Shown one piece after another: positions 11,818-21,839 of a DNA stretch of 64,000 nucleotides (within the stretch, counting starts at the first letter, position 1; every line of letters starts with the position of its first letter). A program made the translations under genes and the position numbers. The notes under the pieces were generated by a model. The model ran no database searches and had not been told where the DNA came from. It was given only the letters and a program-made list of their open reading frames with translations. This stretch comes from Odobenus rosmarus divergens (taxonomy: Eukaryota > Chordata > Mammalia > Carnivora > Odobenidae), in the NCBI RefSeq assembly GCF_000321225.1, contig NW_004451013.1, forward strand, positions 15,444 to 79,443, given 5' to 3'.

Positions 11818-12850
11818 GTGCCAGGTTCTGGTGAACAGGGGACTTTGTACTGCATGGAACTACAGGACATCTTTTTCATAAGGTCATTACTTTCAAGAGC
11901 AGGAGTCATAGCTGACTTTCCTAACACAAAGAAACATAGAGAGTTATATAAAATGAGGAGACAAAGGAACATGTTCCAAATGAAAGAACAGAATAAAATC
12001 ACAACAAGAGACCTAAGCAAAATAGAGATATATACTATGCCTGATAGAAAATTTAAAGTAATGACCATAAAGGTACTCACTGGACTTGAGAAGAGAGTGG
12101 AGGACATCAGTGAGACCCTTAACAAAGAGATGAAAAAGGACCAATCAGAGATAAAGAACACAATAAATGAAATTAAAAATACAGATGGAATATATATGGA
12201 GTAAATAGCAGACTAGAGGAAGCAGAAGAACAAATCAGTGACCTGGAGGACAGAGTAATGGAAAGTAATCACATTGAGCAGGTTAGAGAAAAAAAAAATA
12301 TGCAAAATGAGAATAGAATTAGGGGACTCAGCGACATCATCAAGTGTAATAACATTAACATTATAGGAATCCCCAGAAGGAGAAGAGAGAGAAAAGAGGG
12401 CAGAAAATTTATTTGAAGAAATAATAGCTGAGAACTTCCCAAATCTAGGGAAGGAAACAAATATTCAGATCCAGGAGGCACAGAGAGCTCCCAACAAGAT
12501 CAACCCAAGGAGGTCCACACCAAGATACACAGTAATAAAAATGGCACAAAATCATGACAAAGAGAGAATTTTAAAAGCAGCAAGAGAAAAGAAAACAATT
12601 ACATACAAAGGAAACCCCATCAGGCTATCAGCAGACTTTTCAGCAGAAACTTTGCAGGCCTGAAGGGAGTACCATGATATATTCAGTGCTGAAAGGAAAA
12701 AAATCTGCAGTCAAGAATACTCTGTCCACAAGACTATCATTCAGGATAAAAGGACAGATAAAGAGTTTCCAAGACAAACAAAAGTTAAAGGAATTCATGA
12801 CCACTAAGCCAGCCCTACAAGAAATGTTAAAGGAAATTCTTTGAGTGGAA
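11818..12850 (+). pseudogene. LINE-1 ORF1 remnant
   Basis: The frame at about 11920-12204 encodes a lysine- and glutamate-rich coiled-coil-like stretch (for example RRQRNMFQMKEQNK and GLEKRVEDISETLNKEMKK) typical of the L1 ORF1 RNA-binding chaperone. A stop at 12202-12204 interrupts it; homology continues in other frames, including the segment near 12530-12830. ORF1p normally trimerises and coats L1 RNA; this copy is broken. Confidence 0.75.
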
Positions 12851-13215
12851 AAGAAAGAGGATAAGTAAGAGTAAGAAAAGTAGGAAATACAAAAGCAGTA
12901 AAAATAAAGATATCTATAAAAGTCAGTCAAGGGTCTCACAAAAGGATGTAAGGTATGACATCATATGCTTAAAACATGGGGAAGGGGGTGGGAGGAGAGG
13001 AGTAAAGAATGGGTTCAGACTTATGTGATCATCTACTTCATATAGACTGCTATATGCATAAGATGTTACATACAAACCTAATGGTAACCACAAATCAAAA
13101 ACCAGTAATAGATATGCAAAAAATAGATAAATGAATCCAAGCACATCACTAAAGAAAGCCAGCTTATCATAAGAGAAGAGATGGAAGAAAGGAACAGAGA
13201 AGAACTACAAAAACA

Positions 13216-15345
13216 AGTAAGAAAATGCCAATAAGTACATACCTATCAATAATTACTTTGAATGTAAATGGACTAAATGCTCTAATCAAAAGCCTTAGGG
13301 TGATGAAATGGATAAGAAAACAAGACCCATCTATATACTGCCTACAAGAGACTCACTTCAGACCTAAAGACATATGTAGATTGAAAGTGATGGGATGGAG
13401 AAACATTTATCATGCAAATGGATGTGGAAAGAAAGCTGGGATAGCAATACTTATATTGGAAAAAATAGACTTTAAAACAAAGATGGACACCATAAAATCA
13501 TACAGGAGACAATCTAACAAGAAGATATAACAATTGCAGATATTTATGCACCCATACTTAAGCAGTTAATAATAAATATAAAAGAAGTAATTGAGAATAG
13601 TACAATAATAGTAGGGGACTTTAACACCCCAGTTACATCATTCAAACAAAAAATCAACAAGGAAACAGAGGCTTTCAATGACACATTGAACGGCATGGAT
13701 TTAATAGATATATTCAGAACATTCCATCCTAAAACAGCAGAATACACATTCTTTTGAAGTGCACATGGAACATTTTCCAGAATAGATCACATATTAGGCC
13801 ACAAACAAATCTCAACAAATTTAAAAGATTGAAATCATACCATGCTTCTTTTCTGACTATAATACTATAAAACTAGAAATCAACCACAAGGAAAAATCTG
13901 GAAAGAGCACAAATAAATGGAGGTTAAATAACATGCTACAAAACAATGAGTAGGTCAACCAAGAAATCAAGAGGAAATAAAAAAATACAAATGAAAATCA
14001 AAACAGAATGGTCCAAAATCTTTGGGATGCAGTAAAAGTGGTTCCAAGAAGTTTATAGCATTATAGGCCTGCCTCAAGAAGCAAGAAAAATCTCAAATAA
14101 ACAACTTAACTTTACACCTAAAGGAGCTAGAAAAATAACATAAAAAAACTCCAAAACCAAAAAAAGGAAGGAAATAATAAAGATTAGAGCAGAAATAAAT
14201 GAAATAGTAACTAAAAAAACAATAGAACAGATTGATGAGACCAGGAGCTGATTCTATGAAAAGACCAATAAAATTGATAAATCTTTAGCCAGACTCATCA
14301 AGGAAAAAAAAAGAAGAGATGACTCAAACAAAATCATAAATGAAAGAGGAGAAATAACAACTGACACCACAGAAATACAAAGGGTTATAAGAGAATGTTA
14401 GGAAAAATTATATGCCAACAAATTGGATGACCTAGAAGAAATGGGTAAATTCCTAGAAACATATAACCTCCCAAAACTGAATTAGGAAGAAATAGAAAAT
14501 TTGAACAGACCAATTACCAGCAATGAAATTGAATCAGCAATAAAAAAAAAACTCCCAACAAACAAAAGTCCAGGGCTAGATGGCTTCACAGGTGAATTCA
14601 ACCAAACACTTAAAGAAGAGTTAATACCTATTCTTCTCAAACTATTCCAAAAAATAGAAAAGGAAGAAAAACTTCCATATTCATTCTATGAGGCCTGTAT
14701 TACCCTGATACCAAAACCAGATAAAGACACCACAAAAAATAGAAAACTACAGGCTAATATCTCTGATGAACATAGATACAAAAATCCCCAACAAAATACT
14801 AGCAAATTGAATCCAACAATACATTAAAATATCATTCACCACCATCAAGTGGGATTTATTCCTAGGATGCATGGGTGGTTCAGTATTCACAAATCAATCA
14901 ATGGGATACATCATATCAATAAAAGAAAGGATAAAACCATAAGATCATTTCAATAGATGTAGAAAAAGCATTTGACAAAGTACAACATCCATTCATGATA
15001 AAAACCCTCAACAAAGTAGGTTTAGAGGGAACATACCTTTAGAGGGAACATAATAAAGACCTTTATATGAAAAACCACAGCTAGCATCATACTCAATGGG
15101 GAAAAACTGAGAGCTTTACCCTTGAGGTCAGGAGCAAGACAAATGTGTCCACTCTCACCACTGTTATTCAGCATAGTACTGGAAATCCTAGCTGTAGCAA
15201 TCAGACATGAAAAAGGAATAAAAAGCATCCAAATTTGTAAGGAAGAAGTAAAACTTTCCTGTTTGCTGATGACATGAGACTACACAGAGAAAACCCTAAA
15301 GACTCCACCAAAAAACTACTAGAACTAACAAATGAATTAGTGTTG
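13216..15345 (+). pseudogene. LINE-1 ORF2 remnant (endonuclease and start of reverse transcriptase)
   Basis: The frame at 13225-13530 encodes the N-terminal apurinic-type endonuclease, with the conserved IITLNVNGLN start and a LQETHF motif holding the catalytic glutamate. The frame at 14501-14827 encodes the N-terminal reverse transcriptase portion ([12 protein letters not shown] and ACITLIPKP). Stops and frame changes separate the pieces. The catalytic core downstream and most of the C-terminal half are missing because of the deletion near 15340. Confidence 0.88.
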
Positions 15346-15650
15346 GTGAGGACATGGAGAAAAAGGGACCCTCTTGCACTTTTGGTCAGAATGCAAACTG
15401 GTGCAGCCTGTGGAAACAGGATGGAGATTTCTCAAAAAATTAAAAAAAAAAAAAAAAGAAATACTCTGTGATCCAGTAATCATGGTACTGGTTATTTTCC
15501 CAAAGAATACAAAAACACTAATTTGAAAGGACATATGTACCCCTATGTTTGCTGCAGCATTGTTTACAATGGAAGCAGCTCAAATGTCCATCAGTAGATG
15601 AATGGATAAGAAGAGGTGGTATATTATTCAGCCATAAAAAAGAATGAAAT

Positions 15651-15840
15651 TGGGCGCCTGGGTGGCTCAGTTGGTTAAGCGACTGCCTTCGGCTCAGGTC
15701 ATGATCCTGGAGTCCCGGGATCGAGTCCCGCATCGGGCTCCCTGCTCAGCAGGGAGTCTGCTTCTCCCTCTGACCCTCTTACCTCTCGTGCTATCTCTCA
15801 TTCTCTCTCTCTCAAATAAATAAATAAAATCTTTAAAAAA
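15651..15840 (+). mobile_element. Can-SINE inside the LINE-1 3' region
   Basis: Classic head GGGCGCCTGGGTGGCTCAG and tail CAAATAAATAAATAAAATCT plus a poly(A). Target-site duplication AAAAGAATGAAAT before (ending 15650) and after (15841-15853). Confidence 0.96.
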
Positions 15841-16289
15841 AAAAGAATGAAATCTTGCCATTTGTAATAACATAGATGGAGCTAGAGAGCATAATGCTAA
15901 GAGAAATCAGTAAGAGAAAGAAAAATACTATATGATTGCACTCATATGTGGAATTTAAAAAAACAAAGGCAAAGAAAGAGACAAACCAAAAATCAGATTC
16001 TTAACTATAAGCAAACAGAAGGTTATCAATGGGGAGGTGAGTGGGGGAATGGATGAAAGAGGTGATGAGGATTGAGAGTAAACTCATCTTGAGCACTGAA
16101 TCATGTATAGAATTGTTGAATCACTATATTGTACACCTGACAATAATATAACACTGTATGTTAATTATACTGGGATTAAAATTTTTTAAAAAGTGACACA
16201 ACAATGCTAAAATACAATACAAGAGATAACACTTAAAATATTTAAATTTGATAACATTAAAATTAAAAACAGATTTGACAATTACATAG

Positions 16290-17150
16290 TTTACAAAATG
16301 CTCACCAGGAAGTATAGTTACCATCTGTCATTATATAACATTATTACAGTATTATTGATGATATTCCCTATGCTGTACTTTTCATCCCCATGACTTATTT
16401 ATTTTATAACTGGAAGTTTGTAGCTCCTAATCCCCTTCACCTATTTTGCCCCTCCCCTCTGGCAACCACTTGATTGTTAATCTGTATTTTAGTCTGTTTT
16501 CTTTTTTGTTGTTGCTGTTTTTTGTTTTATTTCTTACAGTCCATGTATAAATAAAATCATGTTTTTGTCTTTCTTTGTCTGACTTATTTCACTTAGCATA
16601 ATACCCTCTAGGTCCAACCATGTTGTTGTGAATGGCAGATTTTATTCTTTATTTTTGGTGGAGAAATATTCCATTGTGTGTATATACCACATCTTTTTTT
16701 TTTTAATGTTTTTTTATTTATTTATTCATGAGAGTCAGAGAGAGAGAGAGAGAGAGAGAGGCAGAGGCAGAGGGAGAAGCAGGCTTCCTGCCTAGCAGGG
16801 AGCCCGATGCAGGACTCGATCCCAGGACCCTGGGATCATGACCCGAGCTGAAGGCAGATGCTCAACCATCTGAGCCACCCAGGCGCCCCAATATACCACA
16901 TCTTTTTTATCCATTCATCTAGTGATGGACATTTAGGTTGCTTCCATATCTTAGCTATTGTAAATAATGCTGCAATAAATGTAGGAGTGCATATATCTTT
17001 GAATTAGTGTTTTTATTTTCTTTAGGTAAATACACAGAGGTGAAATTCCTGAATTGTATGGTAATTCTATATTGTATGCCTGAAACTACTGTAATATTAT
17101 ATGTCACCTATATTTCAATTAAAAGTACAACATAGAAAATAAAAAAATAT
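16290..17150 (-). mobile_element. LINE-1 3' end, apparently 5'-inverted
   Basis: From about 16290 to 17060 the + strand reads the reverse complement of an L1 3' region (CACCAGGAAGTATAGTTACC, then GACTTATTTCACTTAGCATA, then GCTATTGTAAATAATGCTGC). At about 17065 the polarity flips to the sense L1 3' terminus (TTGTATGCCTGAAACTACTG, then TATATTTCAATTAAAAG) with an A-rich tail. A Can-SINE interrupts the antisense part at 16700-16889. The arrangement fits twin-primed 5' inversion during L1 insertion. Confidence 0.65.
16700..16889 (-). mobile_element. Can-SINE inside inverted LINE-1
   Basis: Reverse-orientation Can-SINE with an AG array. Target-site duplication ATATACCACATCTTTTTT at about 16682-16699 and 16891-16908. 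Confidence 0.95.
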
Positions 17151-17210
17151 GCAAAAACTGAACTGCTCATAAAAAATGATAGCATAAAGAAAATGAAAAG
17201 GCAAGATGTG

Positions 17211-17412
17211 GGCGCCTGGGTGGCTCAGTCATTAAGCATCTGCCTTCGGCTCGGGTCATGATCCCAGGGTCCTGGGATCGAGCTCTGCATCGGGCTCCCT
17301 GCTCTGCAGGGGGCCTGCTTCTCCCTCTCCCACTCCCCCTGCTGTGTTCCCTCTCTCGCTGTGTCTCTCTCTGTCAAATAAATAAATAAATCTTTAAAAA
17401 AAAAATAAAAAG
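17211..17412 (+). mobile_element. Can-SINE
   Basis: Head GGCGCCTGGGTGGCTCAG and tail CAAATAAATAAATAAATCTT. Target-site duplication AAAAGGCAAGATGTG on the left (ending 17210) and AAAAGACAAGATGTG on the right (about 17413-17427). Confidence 0.95.
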
Positions 17413-17439
17413 AAAAGACAAGATGTGATTTGGAGAAAA

Positions 17440-18820
17440 AAAAGATGTTTTCAAAACATTAACTGATAGAGGTTAGTATCTAGAACACAAAAGTATTAAT
17501 GAGAAGAAGACAAACAACCCAATAAAAATTTGGACAAAAGAGACAAATAGGTATTTCACAGAAGAATAAATATAAATGAAAAGGGAAATGTCATGTAGGT
17601 CCACAATGTAATATCATTTTACTATCATCTGGCTGGTAATAATTAAAAAGCTAGACAATTCCAAGCCATTATCATGAATGTGGCCGATGAGGAATTCTTA
17701 TGCACCGTTTAAGGAGTGTGAATTGATACAAGATTTCAGCATTATCTTGTAAAGTCGAGTTGAACATTCTCACACCCTATGACCCAGTAATTTTATTAAA
17801 GGTACGTATTCTAGAGAAACTCCCATATAAGATGAAGGGCATGAGACCATACTCATAGCAGAATATTTCCTGAGAATAAAACATTGGAAATAACCCCGAG
17901 GGTTATTGACAGAATAATTCAAAAATTTGGATAACCAAACATTGATGTATTATAGAAGTTTGTTAAAGAATGAACAACTATTGCATACAATGATATGCAC
18001 AAATCTTACAAATCTTGTATGAAAAAGTTATGGACTGGTAAATCATAAGATAAGGAAAATTAAATAATATGTTAGTTCATCTGCATATTTATGTGATAAA
18101 ACAATGAAATTCAAGAGAATGATGACAAACACACAATTCAGGATAGTGGTTATCTCTCTTATTTCTGAGGGAGGGATACAGAGGATTGGAATGGAGGCAG
18201 AAATATACATATAGATGTAGCAATATTATTAATGTTCTAATATAGTTCTTGTTATGGATTGAATTGCTCCCCCCCAAAAAGATATATTGATGTCCTAACC
18301 CCCAGTATCTCAGAATGTGATTTTATTTGGAAATAGGGTTGTTGCAGATGTAATTAATTAAGACCATGTCATACTGGAGTGGGGTGGACCTCTAACTCAA
18401 TATGACTGGGGTCCTTAAAAGACCTCATGTGAGCTCAGAGACACAGGGGCGATGGAATACGATGATGAAGGCAGAAATTGGAGTGATGCATCCACAAACC
18501 AAGAAGCACTAAAGAATACCAGCAAATCCCCAGAAGGAAGGCATGGGACATGGAGTAGATTCTCCCTTACAGCCCTCAGAAGGAACAAAACTGCCAACAC
18601 CTTAATTTTGGACTTCCAGCCTCCAGACTGTAAGACAATACATTTCTGTTGTTTAAGCCACCCACTTTGTGGTACTGTGTTACAGCAGCCCTAGGAAACT
18701 AATGCAGTCCTTATATTAGGTAGTAGGTGCACGGGTGTTTACTTTTTTATAATTCACAATTTTCAAATGTGTGACATATGCTAGTTTTCATGTATCAAAT
18801 AGTTATATAATAAAAATAAA
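17440..18820 (+). mobile_element. Old LINE-1 3' fragment, split by an LTR (18250-18705)
   Basis: Diverged L1 ORF2-end/3'UTR homology in sense orientation: TTAGTATCTAGAACACAAAA, CACCCTATGACCCAGTAATT, then CAGGATAGTGGTTATCTCTC, resuming after the LTR with GTGCACGGGTGTTTAC and ending in an AATAAAAATAAAAA tail near 18825. It is clearly older than the L1 at 10.4-16.2 kb. Confidence 0.6.
18250..18705 (+). mobile_element. MaLR-type (MLT1-like) solo LTR
   Basis: It begins GTTATGGATTGAATTGCTCC and ends GCAGCCCTAGGAAACTAATG, with internal AACCCCCAGTATCTCAGAAT and TTTCTGTTGTTTAAGCCACC. It is uninterrupted and non-coding, and sits inside an old L1. A possible short target duplication is GTTCT before and GTCCT after. 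Confidence 0.65.
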
Positions 18821-18829
18821 AAGACAAAA

Positions 18830-21430
18830 GATGTTATTATTTTCATCACTACCAAGGGCATCTTTCTACTATTAATCTCAATGGCAAATTCCAGAAAAGC
18901 TTTTCTAGACAGTTTTATTAAAACCATAAAATTCAACTTCCAACACTCCCTTTAACTTTTATGGAATTTTTATTGCAACCTCAGTGTCACTGAGTCCCTG
19001 TTTCTCTGACTTTAATTACAGTGTGCACATCTTCCGAGCAAAGTGTCCTGCATCTAATTCTGAGTGAAGGTGATTGCCAAGCACACACCTGTCATGGTAT
19101 TTTAGCTCCGTGCAGACTGGCTGACATCAGCTTTGCCTCCATTGAACACAAAGGGAATCCTGAACATCTAAAATCACTGCAAGGTCTCCAGGACACGTGC
19201 CCCCAAAGTAAGTGCCTTCCCTTAACATAGAAGTCACACCAGAGGAGGGGCTTTGTAAGCTTTGTTCACACAGCTGTATCGCTGCCACCGAGAAACAGTG
19301 CCTGACATGAAGTAGGTGCTCAAAAAATTTCTTGAATGACTATATCAATGAATAAATAGTTTTGTGAAAGTGTCCACTTCTCAGGAGAAGTTCCAATAGC
19401 AACTACCACATTTCAGGAGAGTTTATGAGCCATGCCCCAGACCCCACTAATTTTTTTTTTAATCTGTTTATTTCTCTTATCTGTAGAATCACCAGCTCTT
19501 CTTCCTTATATAAGCAGCCAAAGGCTGCCTTTGGGAACTTTGAATAGAGGATCAGATTTGGATCCCATAAGGCCAGACCCTCCCCCCCGACGTGCATATA
19601 TTTTTTCTTTTACCAATAGGTGTCTAATCTTCCATACCAATTAGTACTTGCTCTGCTACTAGTAACATATTCTTTCTATCTTGAGGAGAAGAGATGTCAG
19701 TGCTTTAGAATCTTTCATTGATCTTCAAGTGAAATGCATCTGGATTAAGGAGTGGATTCTAAAAAAGAAACTCCAAGAATTCATGCAAAGTAGATAATTT
19801 AAAAAAATTGAATTTATGGGGCACCTGGGTGGCTCAGTTGGTTAAGCCTCTGCCTTCAGTTCAGGTAATGATCTCGGGGTTCTGGGATAGAGCCCTGCAT
19901 TGGGATCCCTGCTCAGCAGGGATTCTGCTTCTTCCTCTCCCTCTGCCCCCTCCCCTGCTTGTGCTCTCACTCTCTCTCTAAAAAAAAGAAAAAAGAAAGG
20001 ATTTATGTAGTATTTTGAAAAACAAATTTCTATTGTTTTAAATATATTACATAATGCATGTTATGATTTGACATTATATTGAGATTTCTTTCTTTACTTT
20101 TTTTCCCCCAGTAGACAGAGCAGCTGATGTTAGTGAGGTGCTCCAGTGAGAGATGGAGAATTTTCAAGATCTCAAACTATAATACTGAAAATGCTGATTG
20201 TACCATTGATGAATTCAAACAGCATTTGGTAAGTGTACAGGCACAGTCCTAGGTGAGGGTGGAGATGAATAAGACCTCTGCAGGAATTCATTTCAGTGGG
20301 AGAGACAGAAATAAACACATAATTGCAATGTAATGTCATTAAGTGTTCTTAATCTTTGAGGAAAAGACTCGTGCTTTATGGCATTCACGTTTTCTGTGTA
20401 GTTTATTACAGAGTTGTTCTTTGTTTACTGGCCATCTAGATATAATATTCCTTTACTAACCTTTGATTAGTCAAATTGTTCAATTCCCTCACCATACTTG
20501 AGTAACAGTTTATTTTACAAGTTATGATCATATCATTAACAAAACCCTCAATATCTACCACAGGGGAAAACTGTGCAATCGTTCTTTTCTATAGTTAATG
20601 GCTAATTTATTTTATCTCACTTTAGCATTTTACGATCCTTTTCAATTTCCAGGAATTTAGAGGCCCCTTCTGACTTTAGAACAGAGTAAAGAGGGTTTAT
20701 TTCCATGTGGCACTAATTTTTCACATAGGTGGTGGAACACTTTACTAAAATAAAAAGAACAGAGGTCACTAATAGATTCCTGTAAGTGTTTAGCTGGAAA
20801 AATGAGACACAGTAGGTATGGCTCAGAACAATATTGGCAAAAAGCAGTTCCAGTATTAAAATGACCCAAATCATAATTCCTAGTGAAGTAGTGGGTATTT
20901 CTTCACTTGATAATAAAATGATCTCCACAAAATTTAGATTCACAACTCTCTGGGTAAACATATCATTAGAAATACTGTCAACATTGGGTTTTTAAAAAAA
21001 TCATTAAAATGTTACTAATACCTTATCTGCAGGTGTCCTTCAAGAATACTTCTCATCCCTTTCCCTTCTTACATTCCTTAGAAAGTTAGAAACAGTCCAG
21101 TCCTCTGATAGTGAACCCCAAGGCAGTGACTGTTTTCCTTCACAACCACGTGGCTTAAATACTTGTTTTTAACTCCCTGGGGATATCGGCCACTAAGCCC
21201 TTTCCTCAAATACACCGTCTCTTTCTTTCTGCCTGATTTCTTGATCTTTTTCGAGCTGGATTTGGGACGGATTCAGTCAGCAAACTACAATGTGACAGTC
21301 CAACACGCTGCCACGACAGCTGTCTGTAGGCTTTCCTGACTCTCCTGATTCCTATTTTGCAGCTTTAGAGATGGCGCCTTTAGCTTGAACATGAGTTTGA
21401 AACAAAACTTTTCCCTAAGTGGTGGGGCTG
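18830..21430. other. Upstream flank of PTGFR
   Basis: Apart from the Can-SINE at 19818-19998 and a weak L2-like patch near 20260-20340, I recognise nothing here. This is the proximal upstream region of PTGFR, so distal promoter or enhancer elements would be expected, but none can be named by eye. Confidence 0.45.
19818..19998 (+). mobile_element. Can-SINE
   Basis: Head GGGCACCTGGGTGGCTCAG, shortened tail of A-rich sequence lacking the usual AAATAAA array. Short target duplication GAATTTATG / GGATTTATG. Confidence 0.9.
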
Positions 21431-21649
21431 CTCCTCTGATGCTGGTGCAGATGCCGTAGCATCCGAGCGCGGAGCCCTGGTCTCTCCCGGTCGGGCTCCG
21501 GGCTCCTGGCAAAGGGGGCGGAGAGGAGACAGGAGAGGAAATGGGGGGGCGGAGGTCACCCGCACTCGCCATCCCGCCCAGGCTGCGAGCGCCGCCGGGT
21601 GCTGAGCGACCGGAGGAGCCCTGTGCGCCCGCAGGTTCCGCGCTGGGGG

Positions 21650-21839
21650 AGCGCACGGAGGGACGCGCGGCGGGGCCGAGCGGAGCGGGAGCGGGAGCCG
21701 GAGCCGGAGCCGGAGCGGGCGCGCGGCGCTGCGCCAGAGGAACTCCCCTTGGCGGCGGAGCGGAGCCCGGCGCGCCATGGCACTCGGAGCGGGGCGCCCT
21801 TCTCCGCCGAGAGCCCTACCGGCGGCCCGGGATGCCAAG
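21650..21839 (+). other. PTGFR: PTGFR exon 1 (5'UTR), 5' end approximate
   Basis: The 3' boundary is set by a good donor, GATGCCAAG|GTAACC, with the GT at 21840-21841. With the acceptor at 23277-23278 it gives an intron of 1439 bp, and the human gene also has an intron of roughly this size in its 5'UTR. The 5' end is nominal because no start site can be fixed. The exon contains a hexanucleotide tract (21679-21719) and ATGs at 21777 and 21832, which could open upstream reading frames. Another donor in the CpG island is possible. Confidence 0.55.
21679..21719. repeat. (AGCSGG)n hexanucleotide tract in exon 1
   Basis: A row of AGCGGG and AGCCGG hexamers (about seven units), in a GC-rich region likely to be transcribed as PTGFR 5'UTR. 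It could vary in length and could form stable RNA structure. Confidence 0.85.

Larger units (their letters stand above)
10432..16190 (+). mobile_element. Near-full-span but defective LINE-1
   Basis: A long L1 in sense orientation: a 5'UTR from about 10432 (AAGATGGCAGAATTGGAGGA), ORF1 remnants from about 11900, an inter-ORF spacer, ORF2 remnants from about 13216, then an abrupt jump near 15340 from mid-ORF2 sequence to the L1 3' part (GGTGAGGACATGGAGAAAAA). It ends with the 3'UTR around 16190 (ACCTGACAATAATATAACAC and an A-rich tail). A Can-SINE sits at 15651-15840. Multiple stops and frameshifts make it incapable of retrotransposition. Confidence 0.85.

Noticed and set aside
14501..14827. Reverse-transcriptase frame as a retroviral pol gene
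   Set aside because: Its sequence and context (ORF2 endonuclease upstream, L1 3'UTR downstream, no LTRs) are those of LINE-1, not a retrovirus.
15651..15720. tRNA-like heads of the SINEs as tRNA genes
   Set aside because: They are tRNA-Lys-derived SINE heads with A/B-box-like sequence but no intact cloverleaf, and each is attached to a SINE body and tail with target-site duplications.
1..21400. A neighbouring protein-coding gene upstream of PTGFR
   Set aside because: I looked for exons with plausible splice sites and family resemblance and found none. Everything recognisable is repeat-derived.
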